A stretch of 64,000 nucleotides of DNA from MKUN01 sp964481425 (GCA_964481425.1 CAYZTM010000021.1:1-64000); one strand, 5' to 3'. Numbered from the stretch's first letter, positions 1-8,743 are shown. The notes: a model not told the origin generated them from the sequence alone. Numbers and translations: made by a program.

Positions 1-2
1 CT

Positions 3-485
3 ACTGCACCGGCAGCGCCGGCCCAAAGTAAGCTGGACGAAACGGGCACTAAGAACCTCATGACTATGGTAACGGACTACTACGAACTGAAAGATGCGCT
101 GGTTGCCACCAATGCGGCCAATGCCGATGCCGCCGCCAACAAATTGATAAGCAGTACCGGCAATATGCAAGGCAGCCTTGATTCTGCCAATGCCACAGCG
201 CTTAAACCTTACCTCGATACGATCGTCTCAGAAAGCAAGGCTATGACGGCCATGATGGATGAGAGCTGCGAGCACAAGAGAGCTAATTTTGACAAGATAT
301 CGGATGCAATGTATAGCCTGCTCAAAAAGGCAGAACTTAAGAATGCCGGTGTGTATCATGAGTTTTGCCCTATGGCCTTCAATGAGCGTGGCGCATACTG
401 GCTGAGCAATAGTGCTGAGATAAAGAACCCTTACTTTGGCAAAAAAATGCTGGAATGCGGTGAAGTGACAGACTCGTTAAAATAA
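3..485 (+). CDS. DUF3347 domain protein (5' end outside window)
   Basis: The reading frame is open from the first base of the window, so this is the C-terminal part of a longer gene; the internal ATG at 60 is probably not the start. The readable N-terminal stretch is Ala/Pro-rich (a linker or post-signal region), followed by a helical domain ending in a CPMAF...GAYWLS...NPYFGKKML pattern. That pattern is typical of DUF3347, a Bacteroidota periplasmic domain often found beside heavy-metal efflux genes. The conserved Cys and Met residues (CPMAF, KKMLECG) fit a possible metal-binding role, which is inference from the family. It lies 20 nt upstream of the ATG of a TonB receptor on the same strand, so a functional link in metal handling is plausible but unproven. 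Confidence 0.8.
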   Translation, partial: TAPAAPAQSKLDETGTKNLMTMVTDYYELKDALVATNAANADAAANKLISSTGNMQGSLDSANATALKPYLDTIVSESKAMTAMMDESCEHKRANFDKISDAMYSLLKKAELKNAGVYHEFCPMAFNERGAYWLSNSAEIKNPYFGKKMLECGEVTDSLK

Positions 486-490
486 TTTTG
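483..490 (+). promoter_or_regulatory. Possible -7 promoter element before the TonB receptor
   Basis: TAATTTTG matches the Bacteroidota -7 consensus TAnnTTTG and overlaps the stop codon of the upstream gene. It lies 16 nt before the ATG at 506. No clear TTG -33 element is visible at the usual spacing, so this is a weak call. Confidence 0.3.
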
Positions 491-505
491 CGTTATATAA
501 TCGTT

Positions 506-2878
506 ATGCCCGGAACTAAGAAGAAAGCAACCAAGACAGGATTTGTTCTATTGCTCCTACTCCTCCTGATACCTGCCAGCCTGTATGCACAAAAAAAAGT
601 GACCCTTAGCGGTTATATCCGTGACTCGTCGAGCAGCGAAACACTGATAGGGGCAACGGTTTATTTCAAAGAACTGCAACAGGCAGTACAAACCAATAAT
701 TACGGTTTCTACTCCATCAGTGTCCCCGCAGGTGCTTATACGGTCATCTTTTCTTATGTTGGTTATGGCACCGTTACTGAGAGCCTAAACCTGAATGAAA
801 GCCGGACACTTGACGTAGCCATGCAAAACAAGGCCATCATGAAGGAGGTAGAGATAACATCGACCCGTAGTGATGAGAACGTGAAAGGCACCCAAATGGG
901 TACCGTAAGCCTGTCGGTGGATAAGGTAAAGACCCTGCCGGTCATCTTTGGCGAGGTGGATGTATTAAAATCATTACAACTGATGCCGGGTGTGCAGTCT
1001 GCCGGTGAAGGCAGCTCTGGTTTCTATGTGCGCGGCGGCGGCCCGGACCAAAACCTCGTACTGCTCGATGATGCTGTGGTGTATAACACCGGGCACCTCT
1101 TTGGCTTCTTCTCCGTATTCAATTCCGATGCCATCAAGAACGTCACCCTGATAAAAGGAGGCATGCCTGCCAGCTACGGCGGAAGGCTATCCTCGGTAGT
1201 GGACGTATCCATGAAGGACGGCAATATGAAAGAATACCATGCAGAAGGCGGCATAGGCCTTATTGCATCACGTCTTACACTGGAAGGGCCCATTAAAAAA
1301 GATAAGGGCTCCTTTATGCTTGCAGGCAGGCGCACTTATATAGATGTGCTGGTAAAACCATTCGTCACCGGGACGGCCAAAAATTCCGGTTACTTCTTCT
1401 ATGATGCCAACCTAAAGGCCAATTATGAAATAACCAAGAAGGACCGCGTGTACTTAAGCGGATACCTGGGCCTGGACAAATTCAAATTCGAGGGAAGCGG
1501 GGGCAATTTCAAAGCAGATATACCCTGGGGCAATACTACTGCAACCTTACGCTACAATCACCTTTTTAGTGACAAATTATTCTCTAACACTACCCTTGTT
1601 TATAACGATTATAAGTTCGCCTCTAATTTCGACCTTAGCCAGTTCGCAATAAAACTATCTTCCGGCATACGCGACTGGAACGGGAAAACCGACTTCGATT
1701 ATTTTACAAGTTTCAACCACCACTTCAAGGCCGGCGTTGCCTACACCTACCATACATTCATACCCAACCAGGTATCAGGGAAGGCCGATACACTGACCAT
1801 AGAACCCAACACTACACTGATCAAATATGCACATGAGCTTGGCGCCTATATCCAGGACGAGTTCGACATAACGAAATGGCTGCGTGTGAACGCAGGCATC
1901 CGCTATTCATGGTTCGGGCAGGTGGGACCATATCACTATTACACTTACGACGACGAAATGCGCAAGACCGCAGATAGCAGCTTTTACCCAAGCGGAAAAC
2001 TGGTACAGGCCTATGGCGGCTGGGAACCGAGATTGAACCTGAACTTCTCGGTGAGCAGAACCTCTTCTATCAAAGCCAGTGTCACGAAGACCTACCAATA
2101 CATTCACCTCACCTCAAATAATGGCTCTACCCTGCCAACCGATGTATGGGTACCGAGCACTTACGTGGTGAAACCGCAAACCTCCTGGCAATATTCTGTG
2201 GGGTACTTCCGCAACTTCCTCGAAGACAAACTGGAAACCTCGGTTGAAATATATTATAAGGACATGACGCACCAGATAGAGTATAAAGATGGCTTTACGC
2301 CCGGTGCGGAAGACCCTGAGGTGGATTATGTGTTCGGAAACGGGCAGGCATACGGTGCCGAGTTCCTGATCAATAAAACAAGGGGCCGTTTCACAGGTTG
2401 GATAGGCTATACTCTTTCCTGGACCTGGCGTACTTTCCCCGACCTGAACCACGGTAACCGCTTCCCTGCCAAGTACGACAGGCGGCACGATCTATCGGTA
2501 GTGGGCACCTACGAATTGAGTCCCAAGTGGACCGTATCCGGGGTATTCATCTATGGCTCCGGTAATGCCATTACCCTGCCCACCAATTACTACTTTGTGA
2601 ACGGCAACCTGGAACAGCAGAACAGCGATATAAATGCATACCGCCTATTCCCTTACCATCGCCTCGACCTCTCTGCTATTTACAAACCAAAACCAAAGAA
2701 GAAAAGACGTTGGCAAAGCAGCTGGGCACTGTCAGTATATAATGTGTACGACAGGCACAACCCATACTTCCTGTACGTAAAAACTGATGGGGACGTAAAT
2801 AATGGAGTAAATGTAAAGGTAATGGCCGTGTCTATCTTCCCGATATTGCCGAGTATAACTTATAACTTCAAGTTTTAA
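506..2878 (+). CDS. TonB-dependent outer-membrane receptor
   Basis: A 790-residue outer-membrane receptor. The ATG at 506 is preferred over an in-frame TTG at 488 because it begins directly with a signal peptide (Lys-rich start, long Leu run, ASLYAQ cleavage). Residues about 30-110 form a carboxypeptidase regulatory-like beta-sandwich (SGYIRDSSS, SYVGYGT). The plug domain follows (LMPGVQSAGEGSSGFYVRGG and IKGGMPASYGGRLSSVVDV), then a long beta-barrel ending in an aromatic C-terminal strand (ITYNFKF). Such receptors import siderophores, oligosaccharides or metal complexes using TonB-ExbBD energy. There is no SusD partner, so it is not a classic glycan-uptake pair. The upstream DUF3347 gene hints at metal-related uptake, which is inference. 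Confidence 0.9.
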   Translation: MPGTKKKATKTGFVLLLLLLLIPASLYAQKKVTLSGYIRDSSSSETLIGATVYFKELQQAVQTNNYGFYSISVPAGAYTVIFSYVGYGTVTESLNLNESRTLDVAMQNKAIMKEVEITSTRSDENVKGTQMGTVSLSVDKVKTLPVIFGEVDVLKSLQLMPGVQSAGEGSSGFYVRGGGPDQNLVLLDDAVVYNTGHLFGFFSVFNSDAIKNVTLIKGGMPASYGGRLSSVVDVSMKDGNMKEYHAEGGIGLIASRLTLEGPIKKDKGSFMLAGRRTYIDVLVKPFVTGTAKNSGYFFYDANLKANYEITKKDRVYLSGYLGLDKFKFEGSGGNFKADIPWGNTTATLRYNHLFSDKLFSNTTLVYNDYKFASNFDLSQFAIKLSSGIRDWNGKTDFDYFTSFNHHFKAGVAYTYHTFIPNQVSGKADTLTIEPNTTLIKYAHELGAYIQDEFDITKWLRVNAGIRYSWFGQVGPYHYYTYDDEMRKTADSSFYPSGKLVQAYGGWEPRLNLNFSVSRTSSIKASVTKTYQYIHLTSNNGSTLPTDVWVPSTYVVKPQTSWQYSVGYFRNFLEDKLETSVEIYYKDMTHQIEYKDGFTPGAEDPEVDYVFGNGQAYGAEFLINKTRGRFTGWIGYTLSWTWRTFPDLNHGNRFPAKYDRRHDLSVVGTYELSPKWTVSGVFIYGSGNAITLPTNYYFVNGNLEQQNSDINAYRLFPYHRLDLSAIYKPKPKKKRRWQSSWALSVYNVYDRHNPYFLYVKTDGDVNNGVNVKVMAVSIFPILPSITYNFKF

Positions 2879-2885
2879 GCACCGG

Positions 2886-2903
2886 GGCGTTTAAAAAGAC
2901 GCC
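2886..2903. terminator. Short hairpin between convergent genes
   Basis: A seven-pair stem (GGCGTTT with AGACGCC, one G-U pair) around an AAAA loop lies between the convergent TonB receptor and the hotdog gene. It has no U tract on either strand, so terminator function is uncertain. Confidence 0.3.
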
Positions 2904-2905
2904 GA

Positions 2906-3265
2906 TCAGCACACCTCGAAATTACCTGAGAGCTTGAACAGGTCGTATGCCTCGTTTTTGAATGAGGCATTAACATTGTAACCTGCATCGCTTTCTTTCC
3001 AGTTGATGCTTATCTCCGGCTGTATGTCAGGTGTTATCAGCTGCAGAAACTTCACATTGCCTGCATTACGCAACCAAAGCTCTTTACCCATAACCTGCTG
3101 GAGAAACTCCTTCACCATCTCCATCATACATACACCCGGCACAACGGGTTGCCCCGGGAAATGGCCTTTGAATATATCGTGCTGTTGGTTAAAGATGATC
3201 CGGCAGGAGAAGGTATGGTCACCGGTATGCGCTTCGCGATAGGTATAAAAATCATTCATCAGCAT
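2906..3265 (-). CDS. Hotdog-fold 3-hydroxyacyl-ACP dehydratase-like protein (FabZ/ApeI type)
   Basis: A 119-residue single hotdog domain. The GHFPGQPVVPGVCMMEM segment (about residues 34-50) is the hallmark active-site region of FabZ/FabA-type dehydratases, with the catalytic His before the FPG turn. At 119 residues it is shorter than housekeeping FabZ (about 140), which fits ApeI/ApeP-like dehydratases of aryl-polyene and flexirubin pathways. It is the last gene of a minus-strand set with a lipoprotein, LolA and a polysaccharide deacetylase, and overlaps the lipoprotein gene by 14 nt. That company recurs in Bacteroidota flexirubin/APE loci, so a role in pigment or specialised acyl-chain synthesis is inferred. 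A second possible ATG lies two codons in (3259). Confidence 0.75.
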   Translation of the reverse strand: MLMNDFYTYREAHTGDHTFSCRIIFNQQHDIFKGHFPGQPVVPGVCMMEMVKEFLQQVMGKELWLRNAGNVKFLQLITPDIQPEISINWKESDAGYNVNASFKNEAYDLFKLSGNFEVC

Positions 3266-3899
3266 GAGATGCTATTTTATGGAGTTCTATTGTAAAATTT
3301 GCCTTCAGGTGCCTGAATAATACTGAGTCGGGTAATTCATTTACACTATTATCGCCACTCAATAATATTTCGGTCACCAGCCGTTTCTCCCCTGTATTAT
3401 CTATCTGCATTAATCGTGCCGATTTTTCAACATAATACACATAACCTTTTTCCAATTTAAACCTGTAGTATGTTTCATCGCCCTTCTTATAAACTGATTC
3501 AGAACCAACATTCAAACCCTTCATCAGCAACAGGTCAAGGTCTTTTTGCAGGGTCTTTATAACTGCTGGCTTATCAAGTTGGGGGATAATGCTATTGACT
3601 TTAAAAACATCCTTTTTATCCCATTCAAAGTCAAAAAAGGTGAAGCCCATCTCGTTCTGGAAAATGGCCCGTGTGCTGCCATCTTCAAGTGTCTTAAAGA
3701 ACAACACGCCGCTCAGGTGAAACTTCTTAAATACAGCCCGCCCATCCACTATACAGCGGTAAAGTTGTTTGTCGAAATGTGGTTGAAAGCTGAGGGCACT
3801 CTTACCCTTAGGTTGTGGCACCAGTTTTGAATAATACGGTGCCTTGCAGGATACCAGTAGCAGCAGTAAAAAACTACCTGACTTTAAAAAGGCTCTCAT
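3252..3899 (-). CDS. Putative outer-membrane lipoprotein in LolA/hotdog cluster
   Basis: A 215-residue protein of no named family that I recognise. The start at 3899 was chosen because it opens with a lipoprotein signal peptide (MRAFLKSG, then a Leu run, then the lipobox LLVSC); the longer upstream extension lacks signal character. The body alternates short beta-strand-like segments (GVLFFKTL, MGFTFFDFEW, YYRFKLEKGYVYYVE), suggesting a LolA/LolB-like open barrel rather than an enzyme. It overlaps lolA by 26 nt and the dehydratase gene by 14 nt, indicating translational coupling. It may accept or anchor a lipid product at the outer membrane together with LolA; this is inferred from context. 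Confidence 0.65.
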   Translation of the reverse strand: MRAFLKSGSFLLLLLVSCKAPYYSKLVPQPKGKSALSFQPHFDKQLYRCIVDGRAVFKKFHLSGVLFFKTLEDGSTRAIFQNEMGFTFFDFEWDKKDVFKVNSIIPQLDKPAVIKTLQKDLDLLLMKGLNVGSESVYKKGDETYYRFKLEKGYVYYVEKSARLMQIDNTGEKRLVTEILLSGDNSVNELPDSVLFRHLKANFTIELHKIASHADE

Positions 3900-4509
3900 T
3901 AAGCGCAGTGTTGTGCTGTGTATTGCTGAAGTCCATATCCGTATAATCACCACCATTTTCAGTCATGGTCAGGCGGTCAACATCAAAGTTCTTCTTATCC
4001 ATGTATACGTCTATCTGCTTGAACATTTTTTTCATGGTCTCCGTTATAGGCTCCAGGGAGAGGAGGTAGTCTTCACCGTTTTCGTAAGCCACAGCCTTGA
4101 AGTCAGGATTTTGCAACACGGTACCACTCATACAGTCTATCATTATCCTGTTTACCGACTGCATGGTCTTGCTATTACGGGTATTGATCTTATTACTCTT
4201 TTGTTCGTCCTTCACCATCAGCTGTCCACCATTCATCACCAGGAGATAGCTATAGGGGGAGGTATATTCTATCCTTACCTTATCCTGTTTCTTAAAATAG
4301 AATTTGCCTTTTGATTTGATCTTGTCTGAAAGCAGGGATAGATGTTTTATTTGGGCGAAATCGCTGGCTATAGTTTGTTTCCCGCTGTTGGCCTGCGATA
4401 AGGCCTGCTGGAATGCAGATACATTCTTTACCGGCTGAAAGCCCTTAGGTTGGGCATAAACAGCGAAAGAAAAAAGCAGAAATAGTAAAGTACTAAAAAC
4501 CTTATGCAT
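3874..4509 (-). CDS. LolA-family outer membrane lipoprotein carrier
   Basis: A 211-residue periplasmic protein. The start at 4509 gives a clean signal peptide (MHKVFSTLLFLLF...VYAQ). The mature part shows the LolA pattern: an early helix, the IASDFAQIKHL...KSKGKFYFKKQDKVRIEY block and the YLLVMNGGQLMVKDEQ strand pair, as in outer-membrane lipoprotein carriers (LolA/COG2834). Housekeeping LolA shuttles lipoproteins across the periplasm. Copies inside flexirubin/aryl-polyene-like clusters are thought to carry the lipid-linked product. The 8-nt overlap with the deacetylase gene and 26-nt overlap with the downstream lipoprotein gene show a tight operon. I favour a cluster-specialised copy but cannot exclude the housekeeping role. 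Confidence 0.8.
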   Translation of the reverse strand: MHKVFSTLLFLLFSFAVYAQPKGFQPVKNVSAFQQALSQANSGKQTIASDFAQIKHLSLLSDKIKSKGKFYFKKQDKVRIEYTSPYSYLLVMNGGQLMVKDEQKSNKINTRNSKTMQSVNRIMIDCMSGTVLQNPDFKAVAYENGEDYLLSLEPITETMKKMFKQIDVYMDKKNFDVDRLTMTENGGDYTDMDFSNTQHNTALNESLFKVR

Positions 4510-5269
4510 ATGCTTCAATATCCAATAATTGGTCAATGCGTGCAAAGGTAAAGCCCTTTTGGCGGGTACGCACTATCAATTCCGTTAAAATTTCACGCGT
4601 AATGGGCATACTATCATGTAATAATATGATATCGCCCCCTTTAAGCTTGCCCAGTATTCGCTCCAGCAGTTGCTGTGGGTCTTTTGCAGTAGTATCAAAA
4701 GACCGGACATTCCAGCCTATCGACAACATACCGGTCCGCTTTATTGCCCGGGCCAGGTTTGGGTTGGTTACTCCATAGGGAGGGCGGAACAAGCGGGGTG
4801 TCTTGCCTGTAACAGACCGTATGGTGTCATTGGTCTTTTGCAACTCCGCGGCCATCTTCCGGCTGCTTTGCCAATCGAAATTAAATCCGTGCCCGTAGGA
4901 GTGGTTCCCGATCGCATGCCCTTCTTCATGCCATCTTTTAACCAGTTCCGGTTTGGCAGCTGCATTTTTACCAATGGAGAAAAAAGCCGCCGGCACCTCA
5001 TGGTATTTAAGAACATCAAGTATCGCAGCAGTTTCTGCCCCGGGGCCATCGTCGAAGGTCAAGGCTACCAGTTTATGGTCTTTACCCCTATTATAAGAGC
5101 GGACAAAGAAATTCCATTGGATGTATATTGCCCCAAGTACAAGGACATGGATGTATATAACAAGCAGCAGTACCAGCCACCAAACGGATGCACCCGCAAA
5201 AAAATAAGCAACATCAAAAATGATGAGCAGCAATACAAACAGAATACTTGTATATCTAAATGGGGTCAA
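4502..5269 (-). CDS. Membrane-anchored polysaccharide deacetylase (NodB domain)
   Basis: A 255-residue protein with two N-terminal membrane segments (about residues 7-27 and 30-50) followed by a NodB-homology deacetylase domain. All canonical motifs are visible: TFDDGP (metal and base Asp), H-x-x-x-NH in GHAIGNHSYGH, RPPYG, and LLHD near the end. The family removes N- or O-acetyl groups from glycans such as peptidoglycan or chitooligosaccharides. Its place as first gene of the block with lolA (8-nt overlap), the lipoprotein and the hotdog gene matches Bacteroidota pigment/lipid loci, where its substrate is unknown. The DUF423 gene ends 7 nt upstream and may belong to the same transcript. Confidence 0.88.
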   Translation of the reverse strand: MTPFRYTSILFVLLLIIFDVAYFFAGASVWWLVLLLVIYIHVLVLGAIYIQWNFFVRSYNRGKDHKLVALTFDDGPGAETAAILDVLKYHEVPAAFFSIGKNAAAKPELVKRWHEEGHAIGNHSYGHGFNFDWQSSRKMAAELQKTNDTIRSVTGKTPRLFRPPYGVTNPNLARAIKRTGMLSIGWNVRSFDTTAKDPQQLLERILGKLKGGDIILLHDSMPITREILTELIVRTRQKGFTFARIDQLLDIEAYA

Positions 5270-5275
5270 TGCTCG

Positions 5276-5662
5276 TTATTTCTTTATTATGCCCAAAAAT
5301 AAGAGCAGCCAGCCGATAATGAAACAAAGACCTCCCAAAGGCGTAATAAGGCGTGCTATGACAGGAATATTCACGTTTTTAACTTCCAGCAGGGGATACA
5401 GGTACAGGGAGCCACTGAAGAACACGATACCTAAAATGAACATAATAGACGAGGTTTTCAGCAAACCGGCAGGGTAATACGCATAGATAATACCCAACAC
5501 CAGGAGGGCAAAGCTATGATAGAACTGGTAGGTCACTCCTTTCTGGAACGTATCTATTTTATCAGCGGGCAGAATGTCTTTAAGTCCATGGGCAGCAAAA
5601 GCTCCCAATATAACCGCTACCATTGCAAGGAGAGCCCCTGCGGTGAGTGCCTGTTTATACAT
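5276..5662 (-). CDS. DUF423 family small membrane protein
   Basis: A 128-residue integral membrane protein with about four hydrophobic helices. The opening ALLAMVAVILGAFAAHGLK and the YQFYHSFALL motif are diagnostic of DUF423 (YwdK-like). The biochemical role of the family is unknown. It overlaps the 3' end of the shikimate kinase gene by 46 nt, so the two are probably co-transcribed and translationally coupled. Confidence 0.85.
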   Translation of the reverse strand: MYKQALTAGALLAMVAVILGAFAAHGLKDILPADKIDTFQKGVTYQFYHSFALLVLGIIYAYYPAGLLKTSSIMFILGIVFFSGSLYLYPLLEVKNVNIPVIARLITPLGGLCFIIGWLLLFLGIIKK

Positions 5663-6159
5663 TTGGTAATAATTTCTTCAAAGGTATTAAGAGAAATGTC
5701 TTCACTTTGTAAAATATAAGCAGCCTGGTTGTAATAGCGCTCACGTTGCTGTAATAATTGCTGCAGGGCCCCTGCTATATCTGTCTTATTACGCAATAAA
5801 GGACGCATGGTATTATCATTTTTAATACGCGACGCAAGGGTATCAATATGCGCTTTCAGGTATATAACGACACCTGAACGTTGCATTTGTTTCAGGTTGT
5901 TGAAGTAGCAAGGCGTACCTCCACCTGTAGCTACTATGGTGGGCCTGCTGATCAGTCCTATCAGGTTTATCAGGGAGGCATGCTCCTTACCCCTGAACCA
6001 TCCTTCGCCTTTAGAGAATAATTGTGTAATAGGTTCCCTTTCTCTTTGAATAATGAACTCATCAAGGTCAATGAACGGCAGTCCAAAGGCTTCCCCTACC
6101 CTGGTACCCCAGTAGGTCTTCCCCGAAGCGGGCATCCCGGTAAGGTATATAATGTTCAT
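5617..6159 (-). CDS. aroK: Shikimate kinase
   Basis: A 180-residue P-loop kinase that phosphorylates the 3-hydroxyl of shikimate in the chorismate pathway (aromatic amino acids, folate, quinones). Visible motifs are Walker A GMPASGKT (residues 8-15), the shikimate-binding FIDLDEFI segment, the GGGTP loop (Walker-B-like region) and the MRPLL lid. Length is typical of AroK/AroL. The start codon overlaps the stop of cinA by 4 nt (ATGA), and the 3' end overlaps DUF423 by 46 nt, forming a compact minus-strand operon. Confidence 0.92.
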   Translation of the reverse strand: MNIIYLTGMPASGKTYWGTRVGEAFGLPFIDLDEFIIQREREPITQLFSKGEGWFRGKEHASLINLIGLISRPTIVATGGGTPCYFNNLKQMQRSGVVIYLKAHIDTLASRIKNDNTMRPLLRNKTDIAGALQQLLQQRERYYNQAAYILQSEDISLNTFEEIITKCINRHSPQGLSLQW

Positions 6160-7409
6160 AGCTTGTTATTCAGGAACTTCCATATCATGAGCATACCCAT
6201 CTGCGCTGCCAGTTCTTTGTTAAGATGGCGGTCGTAATGAAAGCGGAATTTTTTTGTCTTTATCTGCTGCTTACCGGCTACTGCCATCCACACCGTGCCT
6301 ACAGGAACCTGCGCATCGTTTGCCCCAGGGCTGAGCAAACCGGTAACGGATAAGCTTATATCACTATCCAGTACCTTTAGTGTATTACGGGCCATCTCTA
6401 TTGCTGTCTCTTCACTCACCACACCGTATTGATCTATAATTCCTTTTTCTACTCCTAATATACGCTCTTTTATTTCATTTTGATAACAAACCATGCTACC
6501 CTGGAAATATCCACTGGCACCTTGCACCTGTGTGATAAGGTGGGCCATATAGCCACCAGTACAACTTTCGGCAAGACCTAGCTTAGTATTATGCTGTACC
6601 AATGCCTTGCCGAGGATGTATTCCATGGGCATATCTTCCATAGCTATAACTATATTTCCCAGCCTGTTGGCTATCTCCTCCTGCCGCAGTTTCAACTCTT
6701 CGATAAGGCGTTCTTTGTTATCGCCTCTTCCTGTTAGGCGCAGCTTTACCATTCCGGGACTCGGCAGGTAAGCCAGCTTGATATGCGCGGGTAAAGCAGT
6801 TTCAAGGTCCTGTATCTTTTCGGCAATAAAGCTCTCCCCTTCACCCGATGTTATGACAGATACATGCAACAGGGCATCACTCGTATAACGTTGCTGCAGC
6901 TTTGGCAAGACACCATCCTCCATTATAGCTATCATCTCGAAGGGCACACCGGGCATAGACACGATCACTTTACCTTGCTTCTCGAACCACATTCCGGGCG
7001 CTGTGCCTATACGGTTATGCAGCACCGTGCAGTTATCAGGTACTTCAGCCTGTTTCAGGTTTCGTTCCAGGAATGGCCTGTTCCTTTGCACAAAGAGGGT
7101 CCGGACATGCTCCAGCACCTGTTCATTCACTACCAGCTTAGCCCCGAAATATTCACACAAAAAAGGCTTTGTAATATCATCAGCTGTAGGCCCAAGCCCA
7201 CCGGTTATGAGTACGATATCCGAATAGGAAAGTTCGGCATCAAGTGCCGTTCTTATGGCCGTTGCATCATCCCCTACAGCCACCCTGCGTTGCACATCTA
7301 TCCCTATCTCGTTCAGGTGTGTGGCTATCCATGCAGAATTGGTGTCGATGGTCTGCCCGATCAACAGCTCATCACCAATGGTGATTATCGATGCTTTTAT
7401 ATTAGCCAT
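6156..7409 (-). CDS. cinA: CinA-family nicotinamide-nucleotide amidohydrolase
   Basis: A 417-residue two-domain protein. The N-terminal MoCF/COG1058 domain (about 1-170) starts ASIITIGDELLIGQTIDTNS and contains TGGLGPTADD. The C-terminal CinA domain (about 255-417) shows LGLAESCTGGYMAHLIT and the VTGLLSPGANDAQVPVGTVW region. The C-terminal domain deamidates NMN in pyridine-nucleotide recycling; the N-terminal domain has ADP-ribose pyrophosphatase activity in characterised homologues. The competence role implied by the name is not general. It overlaps aroK by 4 nt and the thioesterase gene by 8 nt. Confidence 0.93.
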   Translation of the reverse strand: MANIKASIITIGDELLIGQTIDTNSAWIATHLNEIGIDVQRRVAVGDDATAIRTALDAELSYSDIVLITGGLGPTADDITKPFLCEYFGAKLVVNEQVLEHVRTLFVQRNRPFLERNLKQAEVPDNCTVLHNRIGTAPGMWFEKQGKVIVSMPGVPFEMIAIMEDGVLPKLQQRYTSDALLHVSVITSGEGESFIAEKIQDLETALPAHIKLAYLPSPGMVKLRLTGRGDNKERLIEELKLRQEEIANRLGNIVIAMEDMPMEYILGKALVQHNTKLGLAESCTGGYMAHLITQVQGASGYFQGSMVCYQNEIKERILGVEKGIIDQYGVVSEETAIEMARNTLKVLDSDISLSVTGLLSPGANDAQVPVGTVWMAVAGKQQIKTKKFRFHYDRHLNKELAAQMGMLMIWKFLNNKL

Positions 7410-7833
7410 TATCTTGTTGCTGGTCTTTAAAAAACGGTTGCAGGCGTGTAAGGAGTTCCTGTGGCATTGGTACTTTTTTCTTTTCCTTCATATCGTAAAA
7501 AACCAATGTGGTTACGCCAACGTTCAGCAATGTTCCCTCCTCGTTATACAGCTCCGAATGGAAATGTATCTTCGATCCCTGCGGAATCTCTTTCAGTATG
7601 GTCTTCACGGTTATCAGGTCATCATATAAGGCGGGCCTGTAGTATTTGCTGTTCATTTCGGCAACCGGCATCATTACGCCCATTTCTTCCAGTTTCCTAT
7701 AGGTGAAACCCAATTGCCTTATAGCCTCGGCCCTACCTACTTCATAATAAAGTGCATAGTACCCGTAGTATAAATAACCCATCTGGTCCGTTTCACCATA
7801 CCTTACCCTAACCTGTGTAGTTGCTGTGTACAT
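7402..7833 (-). CDS. Acyl-CoA thioesterase, 4HBT/YbgC-like
   Basis: A 143-residue hotdog thioesterase. The N-terminal VRYGETDQMGYLYYGYYALYY stretch matches the 4-hydroxybenzoyl-CoA thioesterase/YbgC family, where the Asp of the ETDQMG motif is catalytic. YbgC-like enzymes hydrolyse acyl-CoA thioesters. In Bacteroidota these genes often stand alone, without the Tol-Pal genes that accompany ybgC in Proteobacteria, as here. It overlaps cinA by 8 nt and likely leads or co-leads that operon. Substrate chain length cannot be read from the sequence. Confidence 0.88.
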   Translation of the reverse strand: MYTATTQVRVRYGETDQMGYLYYGYYALYYEVGRAEAIRQLGFTYRKLEEMGVMMPVAEMNSKYYRPALYDDLITVKTILKEIPQGSKIHFHSELYNEEGTLLNVGVTTLVFYDMKEKKKVPMPQELLTRLQPFFKDQQQDNG

Positions 7834-7861
7834 TATTCTTAATTCAGGAATTTAACAAGTA

Positions 7862-8635
7862 TCATGCTGGTTTATCCGCATCTTTTACTGAATAGACGCT
7901 ATTGGCCTGGTTCAGGCAGGTGACGGTAAGGTCATTGATACAAACGTGGGCCGGCAAACCGGCACAGTAGTAAGTGATATCGGCAATATCATTAGCGACT
8001 AACGGCTCAAAACCCTTATATACATTGGCAGCCCGCTCATCATCGCCTTTGAAACGCACTAAAGAAAATTCTGTTTCAGCCATACCCGGATTGATGGATG
8101 TAACCTTGATGCTGTACGGCAACAGGTCTATACGCATTGCCTGGCTCAGCGCATCTACAGCAAACTTGGTAGCACAGTACACATTGCCATTCTTATACAC
8201 GGTCTTTGAAGCTGTGGAACCTATGTTTATAATATGCCCGCCTCTCTGGTCTTTCATAAGGGGTGCAACCTGCCTTGTAACATACAGCAGGCCCTTCACA
8301 TTGGTATCTATCATCACATCCCAGTCATCTGTATCACCCTCCTCTATCGAGGACATCCCCGATGCGAGACCTGCATTATTTACCAGTATATCTATCCGGT
8401 CTACCTGTTGCTTTAGTTGTTGTATCGCTGCACTTACCTGCTCTTTGTCCCGTACATCGAACTGCAGGCTGATAACTTTTGTATTGTATCGGTCTTCCAG
8501 TTCTTTTTTCAATTCTGCGAGGCGTTCTGTCCTCCTGCCGGTTATACACACTGTGTAACCCTCTTTGGCAAAACGTTCTGCTATTGCCCTGCCAAAACCC
8601 GACGTAGCCCCTGTAACTAATATGCTCCTGTTCAT
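7862..8635 (-). CDS. Short-chain dehydrogenase/reductase (YdfG-like)
   Basis: A 257-residue classical SDR. The start at 8635 places the nucleotide-binding motif GATSGFG at residues 9-15, as usual; upstream in-frame sequence is unrelated. Other motifs are NNAG (about 87-90), the catalytic Ser in INIGSTAS and the catalytic pair in YCATK. The C-terminal part (SINPGMAETEFSLVRFKGDD) matches the NADP-dependent 3-hydroxy-acid/serine dehydrogenase group (YdfG/Ymr226c). It probably oxidises a short hydroxy acid or reduces the matching semialdehyde, but the substrate is not certain. Confidence 0.88.
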   Translation of the reverse strand: MNRSILVTGATSGFGRAIAERFAKEGYTVCITGRRTERLAELKKELEDRYNTKVISLQFDVRDKEQVSAAIQQLKQQVDRIDILVNNAGLASGMSSIEEGDTDDWDVMIDTNVKGLLYVTRQVAPLMKDQRGGHIINIGSTASKTVYKNGNVYCATKFAVDALSQAMRIDLLPYSIKVTSINPGMAETEFSLVRFKGDDERAANVYKGFEPLVANDIADITYYCAGLPAHVCINDLTVTCLNQANSVYSVKDADKPA

Positions 8636-8686
8636 CCTGGTAAATTTAGCGTAAAGATACAGTCTTAACTCTTGCTTTAAGATAGC

Positions 8687-8714
8687 AAAAGACGCACATG
8701 TTTGTGCGTCTTTT
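8687..8714 (-). terminator. Rho-independent terminator, T9SS protein gene
   Basis: A perfect 12-bp stem (AAAAGACGCACA with TGTGCGTCTTTT) around a four-base loop lies 29 nt past the stop of the minus-strand gene ending at 8744. The stem itself ends in a U run on the minus strand. The symmetry could also act on the plus strand. Confidence 0.8.
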
Positions 8715-8743
8715 GTCAATATCGTTGTGTTATTTGTTGTTCA

